Of a stretch of 64,000 bases of DNA, positions 8,304 to 17,778 are shown in pieces. The position numbers and the translations under genes were made by a program. Source of the stretch: Micromonospora sp. NBC_01699 (lineage in GTDB: Bacteria; Actinomycetota; Actinomycetes; Mycobacteriales; Micromonosporaceae); contig NZ_CP109199.1 in assembly GCF_036250065.1 (NCBI RefSeq), positions 4,464,001 through 4,528,000 of the forward strand, read 5' to 3'. Each line of letters starts with the position of its first letter. Within the stretch, counting starts at the first letter, position 1. The notes below the pieces were generated by a model. The model ran no database searches, was not told the origin of the DNA, and saw nothing but the letters and a program-made list of their open reading frames with translations.

Positions 8304-11074
8304 TGCCCGCGACCGCCGACGAACCAGCGCCGGGCACAGAGAACAGGTCGGGGACCCGACCCGCCGGGGATCCCCCGGATCCGGAAGCGACGTCCCCGAC
8401 CGCCGAACGTCAACTGCGGGCACACGACAACAACCGCGTCTACCAGGCCGCCGGGGACCAGTACATCTACCACCGGCACGCACCGGCGCCCGCCGCCGTG
8501 AGCAACACCCTCCCCCGGGACACCGCCGCGTTCACCGGCCGGGACCAGGAGCTGCGCACGCTGCTCGACACGGTCGCCGAGCTGGCCGACCAGGCCCGGA
8601 TGATTCCCGTACACGCGATCGACGGCATGCCCGGGATCGGCAAGAGTGCCCTGGCCATCCATGCCGGGCACCTGTTGGGGCACCGGTTCCCCGCCGGGCA
8701 GTTCTTCATCGACCTGCACGCGCACAGTCCCGGCCGGGGTCCCGTCCGCCCCACCGACGCCCTGGACGCCCTGCTGTCGGCCGACGGCGTCGACCCCACG
8801 CAGATCCCCGCCGACCTCGACTCCCGAGCCGCACTCTGGCGCGGTCGCATGGCCGGCAAGAAGGCCCTGCTCATTCTCGACAACGCCGCCGGGCGGTGGC
8901 AGGTCGAGCCGCTGCTGCCCGGGGCCGCCGGCTGTCTGGTCCTGATCACCAGCCGGCGGCGGCTGACCGGCCTGGGCGCCCGCCACGGCGCCGTGACCCT
9001 GCCGTTGAACACCCTGTCGCCGGACCGCGCCGCCGCACTCTTCGCGAGCATGGCCGCCCGACCGATGACCGGCACGGAGGCCGACGCCGTCGGGGAACTG
9101 GTACGCCTCTGCGGGTTCCTGCCGCTGGCGATCTGTCTGTTGGCCGCCAAGCTGCGCCCCGAGCGGCACTGGCTCGTCGCCGATCTGGTCCGGGACCTGA
9201 CGCTGGCCAAGCACCGGCTGGCCGAGATGCACGCCGAGGACGTCGCCGTCGCCGCGGCGTTCGACCTGTCGTACCGTCTGCTGCCCGCCGGCCGGCGACG
9301 CTTCTTCCGACGGCTCAGCCTGCACCCCGGCCCCGACCTCGACATGTACGCGGCCGCCGCGCTCGACGGCATCTCCCCGGCCGGCGCCCAGCGGCAACTC
9401 GACGCCCTGTACCACGACAACCTGCTCGACCAGCCGGTCCGTGGTCGCTACCGCATGCACGACCTCATCGGCGACTACGCCCGTACGCGAGCCGACAGCG
9501 ACCCGGCCGGGGACCGGAACCGGGCTCTCGTACGGATGCTGGACCACTACCAGCACGGTGCGCAGACGGCGAACCACCACCTGTCGCGGCCGGGCCACCA
9601 GCAGCCGCCGATCCCCGCCGGCAGTCTCGCCACCCTGCCCGGTCTGCACAGCCGGCAACAGGCGCTGGCCTGGATGGACGCCGAACGGAACAACCTGTCC
9701 GCCTGCGCGACACTGCTCTCGGCCGGCAGGGAGCACCCGCGAACGATCGCTCTGGCCGCCGCGATGGCGACCTACCTGCGTATCGCGGGCCCGTGGGACC
9801 TCGCGATCTCGCTGCACGAGGCGGCGGTCACCGCCGCCGGACGAACCGGGGACCGGCGGGCCCTCGCCAGTGCCCTGTACGAACTCGGGATCATCCATTG
9901 CTCGACCGGGGACTACGGCTCCGCCACCGAGGCCCTGCACCGGGCGCTGGAGCTGCACCAGCAGCTGGATCAGGGTCGCGAGGTCGCCGACACCCTCACC
10001 CAGCTCGCGAGCGTGCGCTGGCGCTCGGGCGACCACCGGGGCGCGGCCCGGGACCTGAAACGGGCCCTGGGCCTCTACGAGGACCAGCGCAATCTGTACG
10101 GGCAGGCCAACGCCCTCAACGAACTGGGGGTGGTCCAGCACATGGCCGACGACCATCCCACGGCCGTACACACCCAGCGCCGGGCGCTGGCCATCCACAT
10201 CGACCTGGACGACCCCCAGGGACACGCCGACACCCTCAACCGATTCGGTGCCGGTCAGCGGCTCACCGGCGAGTACCCGCCCGCGATCGAGGCGCACGAG
10301 CGGGCGCTCGCCATCTATCGGGAGCTCGGAAACCGTTTCGGTCAGGCCCGGGCACTGAATTTTCTCAGCGCCGCGCTCATCGAGACCGGCGAGTACGCCG
10401 CCGCCGAGCACGTACTCACCCGGGCCCTGGAGATCCATCGCGACCTCGGCTACCGCCAGGGTCAGGCCAACGCCCTCAACTACCTGGGGATCGTCCACCG
10501 CCACACCGGCGACTATGCCGCCGCCGAACAGGCGCTCGCCAGGGCGCTGGCCCTCTACCGCGCCCTCGGCTCCCGGCCCGGCCAGGCCGACGCGCTCAAC
10601 CAGGTCGGCGCGCTCCGGCGCCTGACCGGTGACAGGCAGGCCGCCGCCAGGGCGCACGACGAGGCCCTGACCATCTTCCGGCAAATCGGGGACCGCCTCG
10701 GCCAGGCCGAGGTGCTCAACGGGGTCGGTCAGCTGCTGTTGGCGGACGACCGACCGGCGCAGGCGCTGGACCGCCACCGGCAGGCCCTACAGCTGGCCCG
10801 CCGGGCCCAGAATCCTCGGGCGGAGGCCCACTCGATCGAAGGTATCGGCCGCTGCGCCCTGCGGTTGGGAAACCGCGCCGAGGCGGCGGAGAAACTCGGT
10901 CAGGCCCAGGGCATCTATCAGCGCATCGGAGCACTCCGTGCGGCCCGTACGGCGGCCGAGTTGGCGGCCGGCACGACCACCGACGGGCGTCGTCGAGGTT
11001 GCGTCGGACGTCCGGAACCGTGGTCTACCCCGCACGGCTGCGACGTTCCCGCAGCTCCGGGCGGACACGAGTGA
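8300..11074 (+). CDS. NB-ARC/TPR NLR-like protein with VYQA-type motif
   Basis: A 924-residue STAND ATPase. The disordered N-terminus contains VYQAAGDQYI at residues 47-56. NB-ARC follows with Walker A GMPGIGKS (109-116), Walker B ALLILD (189-194), GFLPLAI (272-278) and MHDL (386-389). Residues about 480-900 form at least ten TPR repeats of a regular 40-residue type (A-LN-LG-V/I-----G-Y-A-A, e.g. ALNYLGIVHRHTGDYAAAEQ), longer than in NLR 1. No effector domain is fused. The N-terminal motif is nearly identical to the C-terminal tail of the SARP at 1920-2846, not to the adjacent Bell-like protein, so the two NLRs use different motif codes. ATG 8300 is followed by a second ATG at 8303. Confidence 0.85.
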   Translation: MMPATADEPAPGTENRSGTRPAGDPPDPEATSPTAERQLRAHDNNRVYQAAGDQYIYHRHAPAPAAVSNTLPRDTAAFTGRDQELRTLLDTVAELADQARMIPVHAIDGMPGIGKSALAIHAGHLLGHRFPAGQFFIDLHAHSPGRGPVRPTDALDALLSADGVDPTQIPADLDSRAALWRGRMAGKKALLILDNAAGRWQVEPLLPGAAGCLVLITSRRRLTGLGARHGAVTLPLNTLSPDRAAALFASMAARPMTGTEADAVGELVRLCGFLPLAICLLAAKLRPERHWLVADLVRDLTLAKHRLAEMHAEDVAVAAAFDLSYRLLPAGRRRFFRRLSLHPGPDLDMYAAAALDGISPAGAQRQLDALYHDNLLDQPVRGRYRMHDLIGDYARTRADSDPAGDRNRALVRMLDHYQHGAQTANHHLSRPGHQQPPIPAGSLATLPGLHSRQQALAWMDAERNNLSACATLLSAGREHPRTIALAAAMATYLRIAGPWDLAISLHEAAVTAAGRTGDRRALASALYELGIIHCSTGDYGSATEALHRALELHQQLDQGREVADTLTQLASVRWRSGDHRGAARDLKRALGLYEDQRNLYGQANALNELGVVQHMADDHPTAVHTQRRALAIHIDLDDPQGHADTLNRFGAGQRLTGEYPPAIEAHERALAIYRELGNRFGQARALNFLSAALIETGEYAAAEHVLTRALEIHRDLGYRQGQANALNYLGIVHRHTGDYAAAEQALARALALYRALGSRPGQADALNQVGALRRLTGDRQAAARAHDEALTIFRQIGDRLGQAEVLNGVGQLLLADDRPAQALDRHRQALQLARRAQNPRAEAHSIEGIGRCALRLGNRAEAAEKLGQAQGIYQRIGALRAARTAAELAAGTTTDGRRRGCVGRPEPWSTPHGCDVPAAPGGHE
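8438..8467 (+). other. N-terminal VYQAAGDQYI motif of NLR 2
   Basis: Eight of ten residues are identical to the SARP tail motif (VYQAGGNQYI). The only differences are Ala/Gly and Asp/Asn. It is flanked by disordered sequence. Confidence 0.65.
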
Positions 11075-11113
11075 GGTGAATCTGATCATGCCGACTAGCC
11101 AAAGGCGATCAAC

Positions 11114-11132
11114 TCTGGTTAGCCTAACCTAA
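11114..11132. promoter_or_regulatory. Iron box (IdeR/DmdR-type operator)
   Basis: The reverse complement reads TTAGGTTAGGCTAACCAGA, 17 of 19 positions identical to the actinobacterial iron-box consensus TTAGGTTAGGCTAACCTAA. It lies 48 bp upstream of the siderophore-binding lipoprotein start. It implies repression of the downstream importer operon by a ferrous-iron DtxR-family regulator when iron is plentiful. Confidence 0.85.
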
Positions 11133-11179
11133 CTTGAGCCGCTGGGCTCGGTCCAACGAGAGAGAACGGAAACCTCACC

Positions 11180-12193
11180 ATGCGTGCACGGCGACCGATC
11201 CTGGCCGTGGCGGCGCTGAGCGTCGTACTCGCCGGGCTTGCCGGCTGCGGTAACGACTCCGACACCGGTGACACCGCCGCCGCCACCGGCCCCTGGTCGT
11301 TCACGGACGGGTCCGGTCAGGTCGTCACGGCCGACAAGACCCCGACCCGGATCATCGCGCACGCCGGCGAGGCCGCGGCGCTGCTGTCCTTCGGCATCAA
11401 ACCCGTCGGTGTGTACGCCGACGAGGCGGTCAAGACCGACCCCAACCTGAAGAACCTCGACCTCACCGGGATCGAGATCCTCGGCGAGGAGTGGGGCAAG
11501 ATCGACGTGGAGAAGGCGGCCGCCCTGCGGCCGGACCTCATCGTCGGTGACTGGTGGCCCGCCGAGAAGGCACACAGCGGCATGGAGGAAGGCGTCGACG
11601 AGAAGAGCAAGAAGCTCGCCGAACTGGCTCCCGTCGTCGGTGTCTCGCAGGGCAGGTCGATCGTGGCGCTGGCGGACGGGTACGAGAAGCTGGCCGCGAG
11701 CCTCGGCGCCGACGTGAACAGCCCGCAGATCGCGGCGAACAAGAAGCGCTTCGAGGAGGCGGTCACCCGGTTCAGGGAGACGGTCGCGGGCAAGCCCGGC
11801 CTGACCGTCGCGGCGATGTCGCCCGCGGACGACAAGGTGTACGTCGCCAACCCCGAGTACGCACCCGAACTGCTCGACCTCCAGAGCTGGGGCCTGAAGG
11901 TGCTCAACCCGGCCAGCCCCGACCCGGGCTTCCCCTACTGGGAGAACCTCAGCTGGGAGAACGCCGACAAGTACCAGCCCGACCTGATCCTGTTCGACGG
12001 CCGCTCGTTCACGCCCACCGCCAACGCCGAGTGGGGCAGCAAGCAGCCGACCTGGTTCAGGATCAAGGCGGCCAAGGCCGGTGCCGTCGTGTCGTGGCCG
12101 GCGTTCTGGCTGCACACGTACGGCGACTTCGCCACCGAGCTGGACAAGCTGACCGAGGCGGTCAAGGCCGCGGATCCGAATGTCGGCGACTAG
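11180..12193 (+). CDS. Fe-siderophore ABC transporter substrate-binding lipoprotein
   Basis: A 337-residue extracellular receptor of the FecB/FhuD (class III) type. It has a lipoprotein signal with lipobox LAGC, making Cys23 the lipidated residue. The mature part shows the family pattern TPTRIIAHAGEAAALLSFGIKPVG, KIDVEKAAALRPDLIVGDWW, and WENADKYQPDLILFDGRS, the two-lobed fold joined by a helix. It starts a four-gene importer operon with two FecCD permeases and an ATPase and has an iron box upstream. Its 3' end overlaps the next start by 14 bp. The siderophore is unknown; absence of conserved Cys pairs and the iron box favour ferric siderophore over cobalamin. Confidence 0.9.
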   Translation: MRARRPILAVAALSVVLAGLAGCGNDSDTGDTAAATGPWSFTDGSGQVVTADKTPTRIIAHAGEAAALLSFGIKPVGVYADEAVKTDPNLKNLDLTGIEILGEEWGKIDVEKAAALRPDLIVGDWWPAEKAHSGMEEGVDEKSKKLAELAPVVGVSQGRSIVALADGYEKLAASLGADVNSPQIAANKKRFEEAVTRFRETVAGKPGLTVAAMSPADDKVYVANPEYAPELLDLQSWGLKVLNPASPDPGFPYWENLSWENADKYQPDLILFDGRSFTPTANAEWGSKQPTWFRIKAAKAGAVVSWPAFWLHTYGDFATELDKLTEAVKAADPNVGD

Positions 12194-13229
12194 CACGTAC
12201 GCCCGGCGCACCGCGACGCACAGCGGGCGCCGGGCCTCCGCCCTCGGGCCGGGGCTCGTCGTCCTCTGCGCGCTGCTTGCCCTCGTCGCGTTCCTGAGCG
12301 TGACGATGGGCTCGCGTTCGATCGGCCTGTCCGAGGTGCTGCACGCGTTGTCCAGAATGGACGACGGGTCGATCACCAGCACGGTCACGCTGGAGATGCG
12401 GGTCCCCCGCACCCTGCTCGGCATACTGGTCGGCGCCGCGCTCGGCGTCGCCGGGGCGATCCTTCAGGGCGTCACCCGCAACCCCCTCGCCGACGCCGGC
12501 ATCCTGGGCATCAATTCGGGTGCGGCCGCGTTCGTGGTCTTCGCCATCACCGTGCTCGGCGTACGCGGAGTCGGCGTCTACGTCTGGTTCGCCTTCGCCG
12601 GAGCGATCGCGGCGCTCGCGCTGGTGTACGCGATCGCCTCGCTCGGCCGGGAGGGCGCCACCCCGGTCAAGCTGGCCCTGGCGGGTGCCGCCGTCACCGC
12701 CGGCCTGGCCTCGGTGACCAGCGGAATCGTGATGACGAACGTGGACGCGCTCAACGAGCTGCGGTTCTGGCAGGTGGGGTCGCTCGCCGGCCGGTACACC
12801 CCGATCCTGACCGGGGTCGCGCCGTTCCTGCTGCTCGGCCTGGCCGCGTCACTGGGCTTCGGGCGTACCCTCAACGGTCTCGCGCTCGGCGAGGACGTGG
12901 CCCGTGGCCTCGGCCAGCACGTCACCCGTACCCGCGCGGCGGCCTTCGCCGTGGTCGCGGTGCTCGCCGGCGCCGCAACCGCCGCCTGTGGGCCGATCGT
13001 CTTCGTCGGGCTCGTCGTGCCGCACCTGGCCAGATTCGTCTGCGGCCCCGACTACCGCTGGATCCTGCCGTACTCGATGCTGCTGGCGCCGATCGTGCTG
13101 CTGCTCGCCGACGTGCTCGGCCGGGTGCTGGCCGCCCCGGACGAGTTGCAGGTCGGTGTGGTGCTCGGGGTGGCCTGCGCACCCGTGTTCGTGCTGATCG
13201 TGCGCTACGCCCGGCTGTCGGAGGTGTGA
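12180..13229 (+). CDS. FecCD-family siderophore ABC permease 1
   Basis: A 349-residue permease with about nine to ten membrane helices. Family landmarks are RVPRTLLGILVGAALGVAGA, LQGVTRNPLADAGILGINSGA, the EA-like cytoplasmic loop region around ALGEDVARGLGQHVTR, and CGPIVFVGLVVPHLARFVCG. It pairs with the second permease to form the channel. Translation begins inside the binding-protein gene (14-bp overlap), indicating coupling; the next gene starts four bases after its stop. Confidence 0.92.
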   Translation: MSATSTYARRTATHSGRRASALGPGLVVLCALLALVAFLSVTMGSRSIGLSEVLHALSRMDDGSITSTVTLEMRVPRTLLGILVGAALGVAGAILQGVTRNPLADAGILGINSGAAAFVVFAITVLGVRGVGVYVWFAFAGAIAALALVYAIASLGREGATPVKLALAGAAVTAGLASVTSGIVMTNVDALNELRFWQVGSLAGRYTPILTGVAPFLLLGLAASLGFGRTLNGLALGEDVARGLGQHVTRTRAAAFAVVAVLAGAATAACGPIVFVGLVVPHLARFVCGPDYRWILPYSMLLAPIVLLLADVLGRVLAAPDELQVGVVLGVACAPVFVLIVRYARLSEV

Positions 13230-13233
13230 GCGG

Positions 13234-14304
13234 ATGACCACGACAACCATCGGTGACGGACCCGCCGCGCCGACCGACGCGGCGGCGGCGCTGCGCGGCA
13301 ACCGGCGGCGACGAACCGGCCGTTCCATCGTGGTGACCGGTGCCCTGGCCACCATCGTGACCGCCCTGTTCGTGCTCACCATGATGGTGGGCAGCTTCCG
13401 GATCGGCGCCGGCGAGGTCATCGCCTCGGTACTGCACCTGTCCGACAACCCCAGCGTCGACTTCGTCGTCCGCGGCCTGCGGCTGCCGACCGCCGGGTCC
13501 GCCCTCGCGGTCGGTCTCGCCCTGGGCGCCTCCGGGACGATCTTCCAGCAGCTACTGCGCAATCCCCTCGCCTCCCCGGATTTTGTCGGCATCACCTCCG
13601 GCGCCGGGCTTGCCGCCGTCGTCGGAATCGTGCTGCTCCAGGCCAGCGGACTCGTCGTCAGCGGGCTCGCCCTCGGCGGCGCCATCGTCGCCGCCCTGCT
13701 GATGTACGTGCTCGCCTGGCGCGACGGCGTCTCCGGCTACCGTTTCATCCTGATCGGCATCGGCGTCTCGGTCTTCTTCGACGGCCTCGTCGGCTACGTG
13801 CTCAGCCGGGCCCAGCTGTTCGAGGCCCGCCAGGCCATGCACTGGCTGACCGGCTCCGTCGGGCAGGCCAGCACCACCGAACTGGGCCTGCTCGTCGGCG
13901 CCCTGGTGGTCCTGCTGCCCGTCGCGGTACTGCTCCAACGGCCGCTGCGGGCCCTCGACCTCGGCGACGACGCCGCCCGTACGCTGGGCGCCCGGACCGA
14001 ACTCGGCCGCGCCGGCCTGCTCGGCACCGCCGTCGTGCTGGTCGCCCTCGCGGTGTCCGTGGCCGGGCCGATCGTCTTCGTCGCCCTCGTCGCCGGGCCG
14101 ATCGCCAACCGGCTGCTCGGTCCGGCCACCGGTGGCATCCTCGCCGCCGCGCTGGTCGGCGCCGCGCTGCTGCTCACCGCCGACCTCGTCGCCGTGCACC
14201 TGCTGCCCACGCCACTGCCCACCGGCGTGGTGACCGGGGCGGTCGGTGCTCCCTACCTGCTGTGGCTGCTGGCCACCACGAACCGGCAAGGAGCGGGCGG
14301 ATGA
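13234..14304 (+). CDS. FecCD-family siderophore ABC permease 2
   Basis: A 356-residue partner permease with the same landmarks: GLRLPTAGSALAVGLALGAS, QQLLRNPLASPDFVGITSGA, LDLGDDAARTLGARTELGR and VAGPIVFVALVAGPIANRLL. Its charged N-terminal 30 residues precede the first helix. The stop overlaps the ATPase start (ATGA). It would form the membrane heterodimer with the preceding gene. Confidence 0.92.
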   Translation: MTTTTIGDGPAAPTDAAAALRGNRRRRTGRSIVVTGALATIVTALFVLTMMVGSFRIGAGEVIASVLHLSDNPSVDFVVRGLRLPTAGSALAVGLALGASGTIFQQLLRNPLASPDFVGITSGAGLAAVVGIVLLQASGLVVSGLALGGAIVAALLMYVLAWRDGVSGYRFILIGIGVSVFFDGLVGYVLSRAQLFEARQAMHWLTGSVGQASTTELGLLVGALVVLLPVAVLLQRPLRALDLGDDAARTLGARTELGRAGLLGTAVVLVALAVSVAGPIVFVALVAGPIANRLLGPATGGILAAALVGAALLLTADLVAVHLLPTPLPTGVVTGAVGAPYLLWLLATTNRQGAGG

Positions 14305-15074
14305 CCCGACTACGCGCCCAGGGACTGACCCTCGGGTACGACGACCGGACCGTCGTCGACCACCTTGACGTCGCCGTACTCGACGGGAAGGTCACCGCGA
14401 TCGTCGGTGCCAACGCCTGCGGCAAGTCCACCCTGTTACGCGGCCTGGCCCGGCTGCTCCCACCGCGCGGCGGCGCCGTCCTGCTCGACGGCAGGACCCT
14501 GGCCGACCTGCGCACCATCGATGTCGCGAAGGTGCTCGGGCTGCTCCCGCAGACCCCGATCGCGCCCGACGGCATCACCGTGGCCGACCTCGTCTCCCGT
14601 GGTCGCTACCCACACCAGGGCTGGTTCCGGCGGTGGGCCGAGGGCGACCACGACGCCGTCGCCCGTGCGCTCGACGCCACCGGTACGGCGGACCTGATCG
14701 ACCGTCCGATCCGGGAGCTGTCCGGCGGTCAGCGCCAACGTGTCTGGGTCGCCATGGCCCTGGCCCAGGAGACCGACCTGCTGCTGCTCGACGAGCCCAC
14801 CACCTACCTGGACATCAACCACCAGGTCGAGCTGTTGCGGCTGCTCCGGAAGCTGAACGCCGAGTCGGGAAAGACCATCGTCATCGTCATGCACGATCTC
14901 AACCTCGCCTGCCGCTACTGCGACCACCTCGTCGCGATGGCGGACGGCGCGATCGTGGCCGAGGGCGCCCCCGGCGACGTGGTCACCGCCGAACTGGTGG
15001 AGAAGGTCTTCGGTCTCAGCTGCCTCGTCGTACCGGATCCGATCGCCGGCACACCGATGATCGTGCCCGCCTGA
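14301..15074 (+). CDS. Fe-siderophore ABC transporter ATPase (FecE/FhuC-like)
   Basis: A 257-residue ABC ATPase. It has Walker A GANACGKST, the Q-loop at LLPQTP, signature LSGGQRQRVWVAMALAQ, Walker B LLLLDEP with TTYLDI, and switch His in VIVMHDLNLACRYCDH. Note Ala-Cys replacing the common Gly-Ser before the Walker Lys, a frequent variant in this subfamily. ATG 14301 overlaps the previous TGA. It energises the two FecCD permeases and closes the operon; a strong hairpin follows. Confidence 0.93.
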   Translation: MTRLRAQGLTLGYDDRTVVDHLDVAVLDGKVTAIVGANACGKSTLLRGLARLLPPRGGAVLLDGRTLADLRTIDVAKVLGLLPQTPIAPDGITVADLVSRGRYPHQGWFRRWAEGDHDAVARALDATGTADLIDRPIRELSGGQRQRVWVAMALAQETDLLLLDEPTTYLDINHQVELLRLLRKLNAESGKTIVIVMHDLNLACRYCDHLVAMADGAIVAEGAPGDVVTAELVEKVFGLSCLVVPDPIAGTPMIVPA

Positions 15075-15120
15075 ACCGGGCCGCGCCCGGTCCGAGCCCG
15101 TCCCCCGGTCGGCTCCCGGA

Positions 15121-15156
15121 TGCGGGCCTCGTCGCGCCGGGGTGACGAGGCCCGCA
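15121..15156. terminator. Strong bidirectional hairpin terminator
   Basis: A perfect 13-bp stem, TGCGGGCCTCGTC / GACGAGGCCCGCA, with a 10-base loop. It lies between the convergent siderophore ATPase and chitinase genes, so it can serve both. No T-run, as is usual in high-GC actinomycetes. Confidence 0.8.
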
Positions 15157-15162
15157 CACCGA

Positions 15163-16245
15163 TCAGCAGTACAGGTTGTTCCCGGCGGGTACGCCGAGGA
15201 TGCCGACGAACTGTTGGTACCTGGTGACACGGCTCTGCACCTGCGGCGGGTTCCCGCCGTTGCACTCGATCGAGCCGTTGATGCTGCGGATGGTCTCGCC
15301 GAACCCGGCGCCGTTGACCATCGCGTTGTGGGGGGTCATGGTGCCCGGCCCGTTCTGGGTCATCCAGTACCAGATCGCGGTCTTCCAGGCCACCGCGGCA
15401 TCGTTCTGCACCAGCCAGGGGTTGGTCAGCAGCGGCAGCCCGAGGGCGTTGCCGGCAGCGTTGTAGTTGAAGTTCCAGCTCAGCTGGATCGGTCCACGCC
15501 CGTAGTAGGCGGCCTGCCCGGCGGGGCAGCCGTAGGACTGGCCGTAGTCGCAGTAGTGCGGGTAGTTCGCGGTGTTCTGCTCCACGATGTGGACGAGTCC
15601 GCCGGTCTCGTGGTACGCGTTCGCGAGGAACGCCGCGGCCTCCTGGCGCTGGACGGTGGCGTTGCCGGTCTTCGTGAACGCCGGGTAGGCGCTGAGGGCG
15701 GCGACGAGCCCGGAGTAGGTGTAGAAGGGGTTCCGACCCGGGAACATCTGGTTGAACTGTGCCTCGGTGACCACGAAGCCGCCGGGGTTGGGCGGGGGCG
15801 GGCTACTGGTCGGCGGCTGGCCGCCGCAGCTGTACGGCTCCCAGTACCAGGTGCTGATGACGGGGTCGTAGCCCGGGTTCTCGTGCTCGGCGACGTAGTA
15901 CAGGCCGTTGGTGTACCGCACGATCGCCCCGGCGGGGTACCAGGTGCCGGCGGCCCAGTTCGGGTGGTTGCAGGTTCCTCCGGGGGGTGGCGTCGTACCG
16001 CCCCCGCAGGCGCCGAGGTCCTGCCAGACGCCGGTGGTGCCGGGCGGTGCCTCGTTCTGGGTCCACCACTTCGCCTGGTAGTTACGGCCGCCGTGGGAGA
16101 TCTGGGCGCCTCCCGTGTAGACAGCCGACGATTGCCACGGTGCCGCGCAGGCCGCGGCCGACGCCGCGGTCGACGGGATGATCGCCACCAGTCCGCCAGC
16201 GACGGCTACCGCCACGAGCGCGACCAGGGCGCGCAGTCTCGACAT
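15163..16245 (-). CDS. Secreted GH19 chitinase with two chitin-binding domains
   Basis: A 360-residue secreted endochitinase. After a Sec signal peptide (cleavage after about residue 31, ASAAACA) come two CBM5/12 modules with aromatic binding residues (WQSSAVYTGGAQISHGGRNY and WAAGTWYPAGAIVRYTNGLYY). A Pro/Ser/Gly linker and the GH19 catalytic domain follow. The catalytic Glu lies in ANAYHETGG; YYGRGPIQLSWNFNY is the family hallmark. A GGAAGGAG site precedes ATG 16245; the frame is open slightly further upstream. It cleaves chitin of fungi and insects, feeding carbon and nitrogen. I do not see the classical chi direct-repeat operator upstream. Confidence 0.92.
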   Translation of the reverse strand: MSRLRALVALVAVAVAGGLVAIIPSTAASAAACAAPWQSSAVYTGGAQISHGGRNYQAKWWTQNEAPPGTTGVWQDLGACGGGTTPPPGGTCNHPNWAAGTWYPAGAIVRYTNGLYYVAEHENPGYDPVISTWYWEPYSCGGQPPTSSPPPPNPGGFVVTEAQFNQMFPGRNPFYTYSGLVAALSAYPAFTKTGNATVQRQEAAAFLANAYHETGGLVHIVEQNTANYPHYCDYGQSYGCPAGQAAYYGRGPIQLSWNFNYNAAGNALGLPLLTNPWLVQNDAAVAWKTAIWYWMTQNGPGTMTPHNAMVNGAGFGETIRSINGSIECNGGNPPQVQSRVTRYQQFVGILGVPAGNNLYC

Positions 16246-16508
16246 GTGATCACTCCTTCCTGATTCCACGGGCCGATGACCGAACCATTCATCGACAAAG
16301 GTGACTCTAACATCTTCTGTTCACAATCTTTACTATTGCTGGCGGACGAGGCCCGCGCCCGGCCCGCCCGCCGTTGATCGGAAGCGCACCGGATTTTCAT
16401 GATCGTCATGCGGCCGAAACACCGGACGGCCACGGTGTACCGACCGGAGATCATCGGAAGGGACACGGCACCGCGTGCGGTGCCGCCCGGCAGCGATGGG
16501 AGTCCAGC

Positions 16509-17768
16509 ATGTCCAGCAACCACTGGAGCTCGGCAAGTCGGAGGAGCCTGCTGGCCGCCGGCCTGACCGCGACGTTCGCGGCCGGTGTCGCCGCTCCCGC
16601 CCAGGCAGCACCGGGTGAACGGGACGACCGCGGCGGCCCCAGGCGCGCGAGGTGGGACCACCACCTCAGGTCCACCCCGGACAACCTGCACTGGGGCGGC
16701 TTCCCGATCGGCTCGGAGCCCGGCCTCACCATGGCCTCGGGTGAGACCGTACGCGTGGACACCCTCTCCCACCAGGGCTTCACCAACCCCGCGGTCGACC
16801 CGCGCGCCTACTTCGGTGCCTTCGGGGTCAGGCCGAACGAGATCCTGTCCGACGGGCTGGCGTTCTGGGAAACGCTGCCCGAGCGCCAGGCCACCGGCCG
16901 GCAGTACGGCGGGCACGTGCTGACCGGCCCGATCTACGTCCGGGGCGCCGAGCCGGGCGACACCATCGCCATCGACATGCTCGACATCGACACCCGGGTA
17001 CCCTACGGCTTCAACAACACCGCCCCGACCAGCGGTGTCATGGCGACGTTCTACCCCGGTTGGCGCGAGGGGGACGCGGGCCTCGACATCCCCGCCGAGA
17101 TCCCGCCCGGTCTTCCGGCCGGCGTCTGGCCCGACGTCCGCACCCACCTCTACCGCACCGGCACGCATCGCGGCAGGGAGGTCGTCTTCTTCGCCGACGA
17201 CATCATCATCCCGACCCAGAAGTTCATGGGCATCATCGCGGTCGCGTCGCCGACGGGCGAGTTCGTCGGCAACACCGAGAACGCCCCACCGCCGGCGAGC
17301 GGCGTACAGAACTCGACGCCGCCGGGCAGGTTCGGCGGCAACATGGACGTCCGCGACCTCGGCGTCGGCACGACGCTCTACCTGCCGGTCTTCCAGCCAG
17401 GCGGGCAGATCTTCATCGGTGACCCGCACAGCTGCCAGGGCGACGGCGAGGTCAGCGGCACCGCCGTCGAGCACTCGCTCGCCGGCACCTTCCGCATCAC
17501 CCTGATCAAGAATGTCGAAACCGAGCTGCCGTGGGCCGAGACCGACGACCACTGGGTGATGATGGGCATCCACTGGGACCTCGACCGCGCCATGCGGATC
17601 GCGGTCGAGAAGACCGTCGACTTCCTCGTCAGCACCCGGGGCATGACCGTCCCGAAGGCGTACTCGTTCGCCTCGATCGCGGTGAACTACCACAACGCCG
17701 AGGTCGTCGACCGTACCCAGGTGGTGACCGGCCACATCCCGAAGAGCGTGTTCAAGGACCGCCGCTGA
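16509..17768 (+). CDS. Secreted acetamidase/formamidase-family amidohydrolase
   Basis: A 419-residue FmdA/AmdA-family protein, which hydrolyses short amides to ammonium and acid. The N-terminus SRRSLLAAGLTATFAAG with a following Ala-rich stretch looks like a Tat signal (two Arg, hydrophobic core, AQA cleavage). The active-site signature GDPHSCQGDGEVSGTAVE is intact, as is YVRGAEPGDTIAIDML. ATG 16509 is chosen because the signal begins there; the frame opens further upstream without coding bias. Most family members are cytoplasmic, so export is the odd point and suggests scavenging of extracellular amides. It is divergent from the chitinase. Confidence 0.85.
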   Translation: MSSNHWSSASRRSLLAAGLTATFAAGVAAPAQAAPGERDDRGGPRRARWDHHLRSTPDNLHWGGFPIGSEPGLTMASGETVRVDTLSHQGFTNPAVDPRAYFGAFGVRPNEILSDGLAFWETLPERQATGRQYGGHVLTGPIYVRGAEPGDTIAIDMLDIDTRVPYGFNNTAPTSGVMATFYPGWREGDAGLDIPAEIPPGLPAGVWPDVRTHLYRTGTHRGREVVFFADDIIIPTQKFMGIIAVASPTGEFVGNTENAPPPASGVQNSTPPGRFGGNMDVRDLGVGTTLYLPVFQPGGQIFIGDPHSCQGDGEVSGTAVEHSLAGTFRITLIKNVETELPWAETDDHWVMMGIHWDLDRAMRIAVEKTVDFLVSTRGMTVPKAYSFASIAVNYHNAEVVDRTQVVTGHIPKSVFKDRR

Positions 17769-17778
17769 GCTGTCCCGA

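Noticed and set aside
8075-10777. 900-codon open frame antisense to NLR 2
   Set aside because: Mirror of TPR coding sequence, no known domain or ribosome site.
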